Positions 1 to 12,000 of a DNA stretch of 64,000 nucleotides are shown here, one piece after another. The notes under the pieces are model-generated. The model ran no database searches and had not been told where the DNA came from. It worked only from the letters and a program-made list of their open reading frames with translations. The position numbers and the translations under genes are program-made. This stretch comes from Latrodectus hesperus. Lineage: Eukaryota > Arthropoda > Arachnida > Araneae > Theridiidae. The stretch lies in contig CM075852.1 of NCBI GenBank assembly GCA_037975125.1, positions 18,712,297 to 18,776,296 of the forward strand, written 5' to 3'. The first letter of the stretch is position 1, and the number at the start of each line of letters is the position of its first letter.

Positions 1-262
1 CGCAGTCTTGTCAAAGCCGTTTGGCTGCATCTCTTGTGTTTACCCACTAGTGCGGAACCAGGATGTTTGCATGTGTACCATTCGTGGGTAGGAATGGTAT
101 CCCTAAAAGTAGCAATGATAGCCATTCTAACTCTAGAGGTCAGCTCTGAGGACGACAAGCAGTCTCCAATGATTATATTCTGTAGGCTTCCATCCTTGGC
201 TAACTGATCCGCAACTTCGTTCCCATACACATTAACATGAGATGGCACCCACATGGTACTGG
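1..262 (-). pseudogene. LINE RNase H domain fragment (truncated by window edge)
   Basis: Read on the minus strand, this stretch encodes a phrase close to WVPSHVNVYGNEVADQLAKDG. That is the C-terminal signature of the RNase H domain of non-LTR retrotransposons (W-V-P-x-H, then G-N-E-x-A-D-x-L-A). The reading frame continues toward position 1 through residues resembling a post-RNase H tail. Only a fragment is present and it runs off the window. RNase H removes the RNA strand during element reverse transcription, but here it is a relic. It lies head-to-tail behind a second, more diverged RNase H copy at 275-1015, which suggests two independent insertions or a rearranged pair. Confidence 0.75.
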
Positions 263-274
263 CTTTCAAATTAG

Positions 275-1015
275 TCTTTTTTTTATCTTACGTCGAGACA
301 GCGGCCTTATCGGCCATGAGTCCTCTGGCAGCCCAATAAAAATTAGCCTTATTGTGAAAGTTGTCGAGTAAACAGTTCAAAAGAGAAAGCGCAGGACAGC
401 TTGTCAAATGAATAAAGTCCATAAAAGGTCCTGAAGGACACAGGGTACAGTAGGGCGTGTTAACCACGCCGATACGGCTTAAGTGTCCCTGGAGAAAGTC
501 ATGTCCCGTCAAAATTCTGAAATTGGCTGTGAAAATGGAGCGTGGAAGGCACATTGGGAGTGGAGAGTTCAACAGGGAACCCCAATCCTTGTCTTTAGTA
601 ATTTCGCTATATGAATTATGAATGTCTTTGAGGAGTTTGTTTTTGATTAAGTTGCAAATTTGTTGGTATGATGGAATAAAATCAGGCTGTTGCAGTTTAC
701 ATCCATTCTTTGCAAGGTCATCTGCTTTTTCGTTCCCATAGACATTCCCATAGTATCTAGGTATCCACTGAAGAACAATTTCCCACCCGACGGAAATGGC
801 ATGATTGAAGAGTGATTTTACTTCTTCCACGTGAAATGAATCGCTTATTAAATATGAAGTGATGGCCATAATAGCAGACTGGGAGTCAATGAAAAAGACA
901 ACTAGTTTAGTAAGATGTTGTACTATTTTAGTTATTATGTCACCCTGCCGCCACCACTGGGCCAGATGTTGTATGGAACTTCAGCTATCACTGAGGATCC
1001 AGATATCAGAGACTA
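275..1015 (-). pseudogene. LINE RNase H and C-terminal zinc-knuckle region, decayed
   Basis: A 193-codon open frame (869 to 288, minus strand) contains the RNase H end motif WIPRYYGNVYGNEKADDLAK. It is followed by a C-x2-C...H-x4-C type knuckle (CTLC ... HLTSC), the usual tail of Jockey/I/R1-like LINE polyproteins. Upstream in the same sense (about 1000-870) the frame gives ILSDS, an in-frame stop, SSIQHLAQW, and then FIDSQSAIMA. Two DS-x2-(S/A)-I segments therefore stand in series, where one RNase H domain has only one. The 3' end is a short A-rich tail near 275-285. I infer a dead composite of two related copies. It is not a host gene. Confidence 0.8.
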
Positions 1016-2084
1016 AAAAAAAATTTAAATTTTCCTGTTATGTATATTACTAAAATCTATGAAATTATCAAAATTTACATTTTTTTTAAATTTAAAAAAA
1101 GCAATTATTTTTCAGCTATCAGATTATATTATTTAAATTAAAATTCAATAATATCAACTCGCAAGATAACTATTAATGTTTTGGGTATAAATAGGTTGTG
1201 AATACTGTCCCATTTCCAGTTTCTATGCATGATAAGTTTTTAGCAGGCCTCGATTTTGAAATATTAGTAAAGCTTTGTAGCTTTGAAATTGAAAAGTGAT
1301 TACTTTAACTGATTTTTTTCCTCAATCAAACGAAAATAAGAATTGCTTTTAATTATGAATTTTATTGCATGTTTTTATATAATGCATACTGGATAATTTT
1401 TTTTTCTAATAAGTACTTTATTTTAAAGAGAGAAACGTGGTAAAAAATGTAAGATCTAGTAATTTTTTTATCTTTTTTACGAACTTTATTTAAAGAATTA
1501 TTTTACCGTTCCTAACATGTTTTTAAGAAGGAACATTTACAATATAAACAAGATGCAAAACCAACACATTTCCCATTTTCGCTAGATCATAACTGCTAAC
1601 GAATTCAACTAAATGTGGTTGTTTTAATGGCTTTTATACTATAGGAACAAAAAAAAACTTTTTTTCGTGTGATAGAAAGACAACTTACAGCTTAAAATTT
1701 GTTTCTTAATAACAACGAAAAAAATACGAGATATGTAAGCTTAAACACTTAATTTTGGCGTATTTCTGCGTATTCTTCTTAAACTATGCATTTGGCAGAA
1801 ATTTATTTGATAATCATCTCCGAAATGCGTAAAAGCATCATTCATATTGATATTATTGCCATACAGTGGCAATTGACAAAATTCGCTGCAACGATTTGAA
1901 TTTTGGTATTATATTTATTCAGCTTCGAATAAGAAATATTGCGTTCGGTACCACAAAAAAAATGACACTTTATTACCCTCGTATCTCATGGGAATGCTTG
2001 GGGTGGGTAAACATTTTCCAAGCAATATTTCTATAAATCAAACCAAATGGATACCGGAAACTTGGAAACTCGTGAATAAATCTT
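1016..2084. other. AT-rich stretch, no feature seen
   Basis: Only short chance frames and homopolymer runs are visible. I see no splice-flanked coding segment, RNA gene or repeat with recognisable ends. Confidence 0.6.
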
Positions 2085-2335
2085 AGTTTGGAGAGAGAAA
2101 ATGTGATTTTTCAGCAAAAAATAAAGATCGCACCACTCTCCAAAGGAGGGGAGTGTCATAAAACACGTCAAACGGAAGCATATTTTCTAAGACAGCTGCC
2201 TGGTGGTCCTGGTGGCGGACTCCCGAGGTGGCACCGCGGAACGCATTTTAATTTCCGTTCTATACTCGATAAGGAGCGGGGGCTGTCTCGAGGCCCTAGG
2301 CAGCTCGTCACGTGACCACCCTTTGGAATTGAAGC
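2085..2335. other. GC-richer patch of unknown origin
   Basis: Two overlapping plus-strand frames of 75 and 68 codons are open here only because the patch is far less AT-rich than its surroundings. Neither translation resembles a family I know. The patch includes CCCGAGGTGGCACCG (core match to a CTCF-like site) and CACGTGACC (an E-box). It could be part of the regulatory region of the gene starting at 2917, or an old repeat. I cannot decide between these. Confidence 0.4.
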
Positions 2336-2663
2336 TATATAATGATCTTGCTTGTAAATTAAATGGTGGCGAGATTTCTGTGGCGATTTCGAAACTATCT
2401 TTGGGGTAAAATAGTTTTATTTTACTTCAAAGAAATAGTAAAATAGATATAGTAGTTTTTTATTAATATATTTAGATATATTAAAGCACAATGTATGCAT
2501 AGTAATTTCAAATAGCATATCTTTGCTTGAGTGCTTATTGCAAAAAATGCATGAATTCTATATGTATTGATTTTTTTTTTAACCATAAAGTGGTTCTTTC
2601 GTTCCAGTTGAAATCATGTCTACATTACTTTATATAACAATTCTCATTAGTTTAAAACATTCA

Positions 2664-2712
2664 TGACGTCAGATACCGTTTCTTCTACGTCACACATAAA
2701 TAATTACGTCAT
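2664..2712 (+). promoter_or_regulatory. Cluster of three CRE/ATF-like sites, candidate promoter
   Basis: A perfect CRE palindrome TGACGTCA (2664-2671) is followed by ACGTCA at 2687-2692 and TTACGTCAT around 2704-2712. These are three bZIP-type half or full sites within 49 bases of otherwise AT-rich DNA. The cluster lies about 205-253 bases before a candidate initiator ATG at 2917, and the intervening sequence is also less AT-rich than its flanks. No TATA box is obvious. Promoter function is inferred from position and motif density. Confidence 0.45.
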
Positions 2713-2916
2713 CGTATTGAGTCGGCGTTGTAGATACGACTTGTCGACGAATTTGCTGCCTGCCTTCGAATTGCATTCTTCGAACAGCAGCAAACAAGGC
2801 GAAATTCATCATCGAATGTTTGAGAATAGAGTCGGAGTTCATTTTGTTTATAAAATGATTTCTTAATAAGTACACTAAAGCATGGGTTTGAGCAGCCGTT
2901 TTCCAGCCATTAACTC

Positions 2917-2977
2917 ATGACCAGTTCAACAGAAGAAAAGCAAAATGAAAAAGACAAGACAAAACGTCCAGTTTATG
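2917..2977 (+). CDS. Candidate first coding exon of an unrecognised gene
   Basis: The ATG at 2917 opens 20 codons (M-T-S-S-T-E-E-K-Q-N ... K-R-P-V-Y), hydrophilic and rich in Lys and Glu. One extra G then stands before a good splice donor, GTTAGT, at 2978. Stops in the intron end the frame just after the donor, so splicing is needed. The phase (one leftover base) fits the acceptor of the exon at 18535: G plus GA makes a Gly codon. The first residues have no signal peptide. The CRE-like cluster upstream supports a 5' gene end here. A 61-base exon could be chance, so confidence is moderate. I do not recognise the protein. Confidence 0.5.
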
Positions 2978-5900
2978 GTTAGTTTAAATCGGCAAAAATT
3001 ATTTGAATTTTTAAAAATTTCATTTTTTTTTAAATTTTAAAGTCAAATACTGTTATAAGAAATGCAGAGATACATGTTTGCTACATTTTTTATTAGACCG
3101 ATCAGTAATCATGATTTTCATTATCACCTCGGACATGAATGTTTGTAATAGTTTTGAGTGTGCTTTAAACTGTTTCAGCCAAATTATGCAAGAAAATGAT
3201 CGAGTGACAAAAAAGAAACTCAAAGCAAACAAATCTATTTTTTTGTGTTAATATCTATAGAGTTAATTATACAATTCCTAAAAAAATTTGCTTTGAAGAT
3301 TTTTTTTTTTAAATTTCTGTTTTTTCCCAAAGCTTTCAAAATTTCATAATTTCAGTTTTAAAATTGAAAATAATGTAAATTATGATATTTTATCTATTTT
3401 GTGAAATGTATATGATTTTTGAAAACATCAAACTTCATCAGGAAGAAAACATATTTCAGCAAAAAATATTTCGTGAACGTTTATACTTTATTATCATAGA
3501 TTTTTTGTTAAATTTATTATATTTTAATAATAATGCAATATTTATACCAGTTATTATTATTTTATTTCTTTTTTATACAAATATTTTCATCGCAGCTATA
3601 GCTTTATTTATTAGAAACAATTTTTAAAATGCTTGCCTTTTAGCCCCCAGTTTGAATTTCATCATAACACTTTTTAGGTTTTTATGTACTTATCCTGCTA
3701 AATTTTATAAATTTTGTACTTTTTCTTAATTTGAAATTAAGTCATCCGCTATACATTCTAACTTTGACATTGAACTATAATTATTAATTGGCACAGGCTT
3801 TGTTACACTTATTCCTTTTATTTTATTATTGGAGTTGGAATAACCCATGCAAACATTTTTATATGTATTTAGCTCAATTTTAATAAAAGCAGTTTCAAAA
3901 GAAAATTTTATTACTTAAATTATTCCTACAATTTTTTCAAAGAGTAGGAAATTTGTTCTAATATCTTCTAAAGCTGATTGAAATTATATGGAAAATATCA
4001 ACCGTGGAATAATCGCGTATGTGTATAATAATATTAAGTTTTTTTACATGAGCCTTATATGATTAAATTAATATACTTTTTTCATTAAAATAAGAATCTT
4101 TCCCATTTACTAATGATAAAAATTCTCATCTAAAACAGTTAAAGGTAAATTTACAAGACAAAAGTTTGAAAAGTCAAGAATTTAAAGTAACTGATTTGAG
4201 AGCTTCTTGCACTCACCTCATTTCCCAAGAAAAAGCATCAATGAAAAATAAGGATAATCAGAAACTAACGATACTAAAAAAATCTAATTGTTATTTCTTA
4301 TGATTAAGTTAGCTCAATTAATGTTATTTGATATCTGTTTCTGTTCCCTGGAATAATCTCACAGTAGCAGTTTAAAAATAAAATTGTTTGCACCTAAACT
4401 ACTTCGGTAAAAATTAATTGGAAACACTAGTAGTAAATAAATTATGTTAATGAAACTATTTGAAAATAACCGTTTAATTATATCACAGTTTTCCTTAAAG
4501 CAAATATCACTGACTTCAAAACAAAGCTTATAATTAAAAAAAGCCTTTTATAAATTTCTAAAATTCTTATTCTTAACTGGGCTCTTGCTTATGATTGGGT
4601 TGTTTTTAGGATATATTTTTATATAAATGTTTTAGTAAGAAATATTTTTAAATGTTTTCTATTTGTTTTTTAAGTTTACGTATTTAGTTTTGTATTGATT
4701 AATGTATTACTATTTAATGTTTTTTTCCTATTAATATTAGTATTTATACGTAATTATTTTTCTTGTACTTAATTTCCCCAAAAAGGAAAACAAAAATTAA
4801 ACATCAGAGCAAATTAAACTTCAGCATCAGTCTTTGTAATGCATTGAACAGGAAATGCTGAGAAAAATATTCACAAGAGAGAAATGCTAATTCATTTTAT
4901 CAAACACACCTGCCTCGCATTACAAGAGAACTGAATTTTTTCGAAAGTTACTCAATTTATATGAATGAAGTAGGAAAAACTTAAAAAGAGAAAAAAAGTC
5001 ACGAAGCAATCTAAAAATGCTGACAGGAGCAAAAGCGGCGAGCTTTGATAAACGTTGCCAAAAAAATGTGCGTTATATTTATATCAAAGGAACAACTTCA
5101 AGAAGTGTTTGTTTGGGAAAGTGAAGTGCTTTTTTTTCTACCTTTTCCCAAGATGACATATTTAAGTGTTAATTTTTTTTAGTGTTTTTTTTTTATATTT
5201 TATTTACTTTAAAATTGCAGTGTATTTGTTCACTGCTGTCAGCTTGTTGTCTTTTTGCCGCCTCTGTACCTCATCTCGTGGTTGGCACTACATTCATCTT
5301 TGGCAACCGCATGATGGGGTAAAAAAAGTCATTAAGATTCTTATTTTCATATAAAATGAGATGATTTCAACAAAAGCTGGAATGGTTTGGCTTGCGGCTG
5401 GTACAATAAGCAAATTTAGCCTGCGATTGAATTTATTGATATATGTTTCGACTACAAAGTTTTTTTTATTATTTTTTAAAATTTCATTTAAATAATAAAT
5501 CATTATGATTGTTTTAAACGAAATTTTTATTATTTAATTAAAATTAAAATGCTCAAACAAACTGAATAAATAGTCCTGATTATAGATCCGTGTTTCTTTC
5601 ATCAATTATGCAGTTTTTTTTTGTTTTTTTCAATCATAATAAAAAAAAGTAGTTGATTGGAATTCTATTCAATTTAAGTTTGAATATTCCACTAGAAATT
5701 CTTGTACGATATTGCTCAAAATACAGTGACAAAAATTAGAACAATTTCTTACCATGCTACATATTTTAGAAGTAGAAATAATACATTCATAATCTTATGA
5801 TAGTTATGTCATAAATAATTTGTGGCTCAGTCTTAATCTTCCGTTAATAATGATTTGTGAAATATTGTTTTTAAATGAACTTTTGTTATTGAAAAATGCT

Positions 5901-8349
5901 ATTAATATTAAAATGAAAAAAAAAATTTATATGCAGATATATCGTGTTTTAAATAATGTTTTTAAATTACAAATATCACTTTTATAATCAGTTAATTCTG
6001 TTATAAATAAATATTACAATATTTAAATCTATTACAAGTATTGTAATTTGTATGATTTTAAATTTTATAATTATGGTGGGGTAATTTTCAATTTGACTGC
6101 TGTTATTAAACTAAAAAATAAATATATATAACTAATATATACTAAATATATATAAATATATATATAACTTTAATATAAAAATAACATGAAATATAATAAA
6201 ACGGAATGAAAATTTTTCGAGTAATATTGAAAAAAGCTTATGGTTATTCAATAAAATTTTTAATAAATATTATTATTAATTTTTGATTACTATAAAAGGT
6301 TCTCTCATATGTATGTTATCGATTAAAATGTCGATGTAAAAAAATTAGAATAAATATTAACTTTGACATATTTTGAATTCACGAGAAAACTTACTGTTGC
6401 ATATCGAATTATTTAAAATGACTTGATAACTTATCAGTTTATTTCAGTTTTAATTTTCTTTAGAGTGAGCGATTGTTTTAATTTCATTTTATTTCACAAA
6501 TAAATGTACGCTCAGCATATTGCTTACCTTTAACCATACTCTCTTTATATAGTTCATTCTTGATGTCACAAGTTGTTTTGGACGATCATTGAATTAAATA
6601 AAGATAAAGATTAGATGTTTTTCTTCCCTTTAATTTTTCTGTAATTGATAGTTATATGACTAATTTGAGTCATTTTAACGTTTCATTGTTTTTTAATGTA
6701 TATTATTTCCTGTTTTATCATTTCCAAAATTAAAAATATTTAAAAAAGTTTTTACCATTATTTGTTTTTTTTTTAATTTCTTATCTGGAAAAGAATGATA
6801 TAATTAATAAAGATAACGGAAATTTTTTTTATCTGAATATATATTTCTGATAAATGTACACTAATTTTAAATCTTTTCAGTAAATAATATTTCCACTGAT
6901 AGATGGCAGCATATATGAAATTTTTCAAATTTTTAGAGGATTGCTTATAAGTAATCAGTACGGCTCATCAAAAAAGTCTTTTTTTTTTCAAATTATTAGT
7001 TTTCTTTACTTGTAAATTTGTTAATTACGCTTCTTCCCCTTAATTAAATGTATAGATTGAAGAGAATTTGGAATTTCGCACTCATGTTATTAATCTATCT
7101 TTATTAGTCTTTTTATATGTTCTTTATATATTTTCAGTTCTTTTATTATTCCATAATCAAATTCAAATGTAGTTATAATTCTCTGAATATATTAAAATGT
7201 GTTTACTGTGTTTAAAAAAGTTTTAAAATTAAAATCCCTTTCAGTTTTTTTTTTTCTAGTTCCAATAATTTCTTCAAGTAACTTCTATTTCAAATATTTC
7301 ATTGATAAAAATTTTTATAACCAGGATTCAAGCTTAGATTATTGTGTCATTTGTCTTTTAAACCATTCAGTATATAGATTAACAAATATATCTTTACCCA
7401 CGAAATAAGCCCCTCTCCTTTATCTTTATTACCCATTGAATTTATTTTTCCTTTCCTAGATGGCACCACTGATTATATCAGTCTAATGTTTACATATCAA
7501 AGTATTTCTACGGAAATATTATATTAAATAAATGAAATTTTGTATCCGTATAATTTTTTAAAAAAGAAGAGAATGTAATTTTCGACTTTAATATTTATCT
7601 GACGTAAAAGAATTCGTCTAAAATCCGAATTTTAATAAAATAATCAAAATTTATTTGAATTAATGTTACCGGTGTGGGTTTCATTAATTATCTCGCTGTT
7701 CCCAAAGCTATTTTTTATTTTTTCATGTAACTGCTTTCTGGATCGATTGTTAATATTTGGCGGCCATGATTCCATATTGCTATATTATGTATCCTGTAAA
7801 TATTATGAACACTTTTAACGGGCAGGAAGTATTTTATTTATACTTCTGTTAATCATATTAGAAAAATTAGAAGTATAATGTATGCGGCTATTCAGTACAG
7901 TACACATTAATTTCAATAAGAAAATTTTAAATTATGTGTTCTTTTCATGGTGAAAGCTTTTTATAATAGGAGACTATATATATATGTATATATAACGGCT
8001 TTCTAATTTTAATACATAAAAAAATCGTTCACATTTATGAAGTTTAGATAAATTATCTATCAAAACCCCGTTTTTTTAAAAGAAATATTGAATTTTATTA
8101 ATTTAATAATCAGTTTTTATAAGGCAACATATTTCGTATTGTATTTTGTGGAGACATTAATTCTGTCGCGACCTTACAGCATTTAGAATCATTGGGTTAT
8201 TATACTAAAATATTTTCAATTTAAAAAAGGAAATGATTTCAGTTAATTTCATTATATTATCCAGCAAATTCCTTATTACTAGCGAAAATTCATTATTTGT
8301 TTTATTAATTCCACAAAAACTTTTTTATTGTTTCAGTTTAATTTAAGGG
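2978..8349. other. AT-rich putative intron, no gene seen
   Basis: This is the first part of the inferred intron 1. It shows homopolymers, short TA runs (about 6123-6170) and two dispersed copies of the TAGATGGCA-type motif (6900-6911 and 7457-7470). The 81-codon hydrophobic frame at 3382-3627 is Phe/Ile/Leu-rich because of T-rich DNA, and I do not treat it as a gene. Confidence 0.6.
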
Positions 8350-8369
8350 TCATTTCATGAGAGGAATTT

Positions 8370-8580
8370 CCCTTGGGGGGCAGGTGTTGCAGGTCTGTCC
8401 TCTGCGCACGCGTTTGTGGAGGTGGGTGCTTGAGAATTTTCCAAAATTTTCCATGGCGACTGACGCGGATTAGGTCCACTGACCTTAGATTCCTTAGACC
8501 TCAGAAAGATTTCGCAGTATACGTTCACAAGCTTCTATTTTTTAGGCTGCGCTACTACTACACAGTGTTAACTGTAAAAA
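8370..8580. other. GC-richer patch of unknown origin
   Basis: The patch contains CCTTGGGGGGCAGGTG and GCGCACGCG, unlike anything within several kilobases. A 71-codon frame is Cys/Arg/Gly-rich in its first part and has no recognisable domain. The patch may be an old repeat or an intronic regulatory island. Confidence 0.35.
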
Positions 8581-9520
8581 TAATTTAGATGAATAGGTTT
8601 CAAGTGTATCAATTTTCATGGTTCAAATAATTTTTTAAATATTCAGTCTTCAAATATTTAGTTATTTTGAGCCTCCTCCAAGTATCCAAATTGAGATTTT
8701 TGGAGGATTCTTAAAAAGCATTATTTAAAGATGAGAATTATACTTTTTATGAAATATATTAATCGTGTTTTGAAGGTTGATATCCATTTCGATCACTTTT
8801 GTAGAAGAATGAAATGTTAAAAGTACTTAAAATATTTTTAAAATACAGCTTCTACTCTTTTATAATAATTATCTTGCGTTATGTATATTCTTGCGTATGT
8901 TAATAAATCATACATTACAAAAAAAAATAAAAAACTAGCAAACACTTATTTTAGATATAATTAGCGAGTTAAAATTACATATGTAAATATATAATTGTGT
9001 TTTATATTTATTATTTTTCACTAGAATATAGTAAATACATATAAACTCGTTATATAAATTTTATTTTTTACATTTTGTTTTCTTTCAGAACTAATGCCAA
9101 CATGATTTTGATTATTTTTTAATTTTCAATTTAAAAAATGTACTATTCTATTCAATAAATACAAAAAAATACTGGAATTTACTGTTGTGTATTATAAATC
9201 TTGAGCATCGAACAAAAAATTAAATAGCGTATTTAAGTCAAGTTTTAAGCAAATTTAACCTAAATCAGTTGAAAATAGCAAATTTCTTTCGTATATTCAG
9301 CGGTATAAGATAAAATGTTATGTTGTATTCCAAGAGTCAAAATTTAAAAGTACCTAGCACAAAATACTGATAAATTCTTATGTATAAAAACATTTTTTTA
9401 AATTTACTTATATTTCTAAAATTTGTGAAAAAATTGATTTTGTGTCCTTAAGTTTTACCTCAGAACAACGAATGAAATTTTTCTCTCTTTCATGCTGTAA
9501 TTTTCTCACTCTCCCTAAAA
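8581..9520. other. AT-rich, no feature seen
   Basis: I see nothing beyond low-complexity sequence. Confidence 0.6.
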
Positions 9521-9530
9521 CAAAAAGAAA

Positions 9531-9602
9531 TGCCGTGACCAGGATTCGAACCTGGGTTATTGCGGCCACAACGCAATGTACTAACCACTATACGATCACG
9601 GC
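9531..9602 (-). tRNA. tRNA-His (anticodon GUG), copy 1
   Basis: The minus strand reads GCCGTGA (acceptor), a D-arm with TAGTGGTTAGTA (box A), the anticodon stem-loop TTGCG-TTGTGGC-CGCAA with anticodon GTG, and the T-arm GGTTCGAATCC (box B). TCACGGC then closes a perfect 7-bp acceptor stem with discriminator A. All stems pair. A Pol III terminator (five T on the minus strand, about 9521-9526) follows. The gene decodes His codons CAC and CAU. The sequence is identical to the copies at 11799 and 14446, which points to functional, recently duplicated or homogenised genes. They lie antisense within the inferred intron of the plus-strand gene. Confidence 0.97.
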
Positions 9603-9640
9603 TACGTAAAAGTAACATTTTAAAAGCTTATTCTTAAAGG

Positions 9641-9657
9641 CGTAACGCTCCAGTTAT
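9641..9657 (-). promoter_or_regulatory. Conserved block upstream of tRNA-His copy 1
   Basis: On the minus strand this reads ATAACTGGAGCGTTACG, starting 39 bases before the tRNA. The corresponding block sits at exactly the same distance from copy 2 (11909-11925) and at 45 bases from copy 3 (14562-14578). Most of the surrounding flank is not conserved, so a Pol III upstream promoter element or a duplication scar is possible. Confidence 0.45.
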
Positions 9658-9748
9658 GTTGAACAGAGGACATAATGCACCTTTCCTCCAAGACACGCCC
9701 CACCCCTTTTCAACGGCTATTAACGGCATAATCGCACTTTATCCTCAC

Positions 9749-9762
9749 TAGATGGCAGCACT
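9749..9762 (+). promoter_or_regulatory. CTCF-core-like motif TAGATGGCAGCACT
   Basis: The 14-mer lies 147 bases upstream of tRNA-His copy 1. It fits YAGRKGGCRSY, the core of the known CTCF consensus. With its 5' neighbours (TCAC-TAGATGGCAG) it matches 13 of 14 positions of CCASYAGRKGGCRS. Binding is inferred. Confidence 0.45.
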
Positions 9763-11798
9763 ACTTTAATTCATAGATAACAGATGATAATTTATATGGA
9801 AGAAAAGAGTTGACATTTTGCGATCATTGTATTATCGATTTATTGTAAAATTTATATTTATTTTTTTTAAATAATTTCATGCATACTTTCAACTGATTTT
9901 CTTATTTTCTGAATTGTCATTTTATAAAAAGATTTTTAACCAAGACATGATTTTATGACAATTTTTTTATATATAACACCCTATTGTAAATTTTACTAAT
10001 ACATTATGAAATGTTGAAAATCAATCTAACAAATAAATGTATTTTTTTCTGTTGCTATGTAGTAGAAGTAATAGTATCGTGTGTTCAAAATAGAATAGGA
10101 TGCTAATTATATCTCTGTTTAATCAAAAGAATCATTTCATAATCTGTTAGCAATTTTTAATGTATTTTTATTTCTAGAAACAAAGAATATTTCATCGAAT
10201 ACTTTTTTAGTTTCTTTTTCATTTATTTTTTAGAATTTACTAAGATTCAAATACAGATAAATACGAAGTAAAGAAAAACATTTTAAATAAATTTTATTTA
10301 AAATTCAAATTATTAAATAATTTTTTAGCCTAAAATTATAATGGATTTTTTAATTAATTAATGTATAAATTTAAAATATTTCTTTGATTCATCAAATTTT
10401 GGTTAGAAAAATTTCAAAGCAAATTCTGATAAATTTCGGGTTAAATTTCACGCATATAATTTCACGAAATAATAATTTTCAAAAATATACTACATTAGCC
10501 TATAGTTGGAAGTTTTTCTTGGGAGAGAGAGTGAGAAATGTTTCACTATGGGACCAAATGTGTCTCAAAATGGAATTAAGTACAGAATGTTTATTTCCTA
10601 AAATATTATGCAATTAATTAAATGTTTGTGGCTTGATTAAGTCATTCGAAGTTAAGCTGAAATACTTAAATGTTAAAAATATTTTAGGTTCTATTGTGGG
10701 CGTTGTTTCCCTTGAAGTAAGCAACAAAGTCAGTTTGGGGAATACTATCCTTTCAAAAGACAGATAGCATTTGAAATGCAAAAATAAGATTATTTTGGTT
10801 TTTAAAAATATAAGTATTTAAATTTTATTTTCTATAAAAGTTTAGGAAGTTAATCATACTTCGTTTCATTTTAACATGAAGACAGTGTGATGAAGAAAAT
10901 AAAATTAAAAAATTATGTAATCATTATACCGTAATCACACATATGTTGAAATCATTACTATCTTTCAAAAATAATTCTTTAAAGTGCTGTCAAAATATTC
11001 ATAGTTGCTGTCTGACTATACTAAATTCAATTTAACAATCAACTAACTCTGTTTAAAAAATTTCATTTTCACCCTCTCGCTTGGTAACTGGATTTTTTGT
11101 TTCATTTAATCTATTTTCATCTGAAACACAAGCACAATTTCAATAACTATCAGAAATATCTGTTTCAGAAAAACGTATGTCAAACTAAAGACTTATGAAT
11201 AAAACTTTCTTGTTGACAGGTAGGCTCTAATAATCTCAATATTTTTTCTATGTAAAGCTCCCTTAAAGTTTACAAATATTTGGAAACTTGCATTTTCAGT
11301 TTAAGATTCAAGAAATTTTTATACGGTATATTGCAATCAATGATCTTCGAACATAAATCCAAATATTCCAATTGATGAAGTGAAATATGTTAAATATAAT
11401 CCAGATTGGATATCAAAATTATAGAAATAAAAAATTGCATTAAAATGAGCTCAGCTCTCATAACTTCAAATGATTAGTTTTGTTGTCAAATTCTCCTAGA
11501 GCAAGTTCTTATTTTTAATTGTTCTTAGGAATTCTTAGATTTAATGATTTAGAAAAAGTAGCATATATCCATGTCAGTTCAGATAAATTAGCTTGAAATT
11601 GATAGTACCATATTTGAAATATAAATGAACAAGTTGCTGTTTCATAAATTGATATTTTCTGAATTTATTATTTGTAATACAGTATTATAAAATTTCTTAA
11701 ATAATAAAGAAACATATTTTAGCATTTAGATTGTGTTTATTTATTTTTTTTTAACTAAAACTAATATATTTCCATGTTTGAATAAAATTAAAAAGGAA

Positions 11799-11870
11799 TG
11801 CCGTGACCAGGATTCGAACCTGGGTTATTGCGGCCACAACGCAATGTACTAACCACTATACGATCACGGC
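11799..11870 (-). tRNA. tRNA-His (anticodon GUG), copy 2
   Basis: This copy is base-for-base identical to the tRNA-His at 9531-9602, with the same cloverleaf, anticodon GTG and discriminator A. A Pol III terminator (TTTTT on the minus strand, 11790-11794) follows directly. The flanks differ from the other copies except for two short upstream blocks. Confidence 0.97.
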
Positions 11871-11908
11871 TTCGAGTCTCAAGATTCTTAAAACACATTT
11901 AATCAAAT

Positions 11909-11925
11909 CGTTCTGCTCCATTTAG
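11909..11925 (-). promoter_or_regulatory. Conserved block upstream of tRNA-His copy 2
   Basis: On the minus strand this reads CTAAATGGAGCAGAACG, at the same 39-base offset as in copy 1. Confidence 0.45.
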
Positions 11926-11986
11926 AGCTCTTGGAGATAATGTTAACCACACCCTTCTCTAGCAGCGAAATACCATGCCTTTATAC

Positions 11987-12000
11987 TAGATGGCAGCACT
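11987..12000 (+). promoter_or_regulatory. CTCF-core-like motif TAGATGGCAGCACT
   Basis: This is identical to the 14-mer at 9749 and lies 117 bases upstream of tRNA-His copy 2. Confidence 0.45.

Larger units (their letters stand above)
9603..11785. other. AT-rich spacer between tRNA-His copies 1 and 2
   Basis: The notable sites are the two blocks upstream of the tRNA (9641-9657 and 9749-9762). The 77-codon frame at 10384-10617 has no recognisable domain and I regard it as chance. Confidence 0.55.

Noticed and set aside
859..1053. Plus-strand 64-codon frame
   Set aside because: Antisense to the LINE RNase H coding strand.
3382..3627. 81-codon hydrophobic frame resembling a membrane protein
   Set aside because: Phe/Ile/Leu/Tyr content follows directly from T-rich DNA. 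No splice context or homology is recognised.
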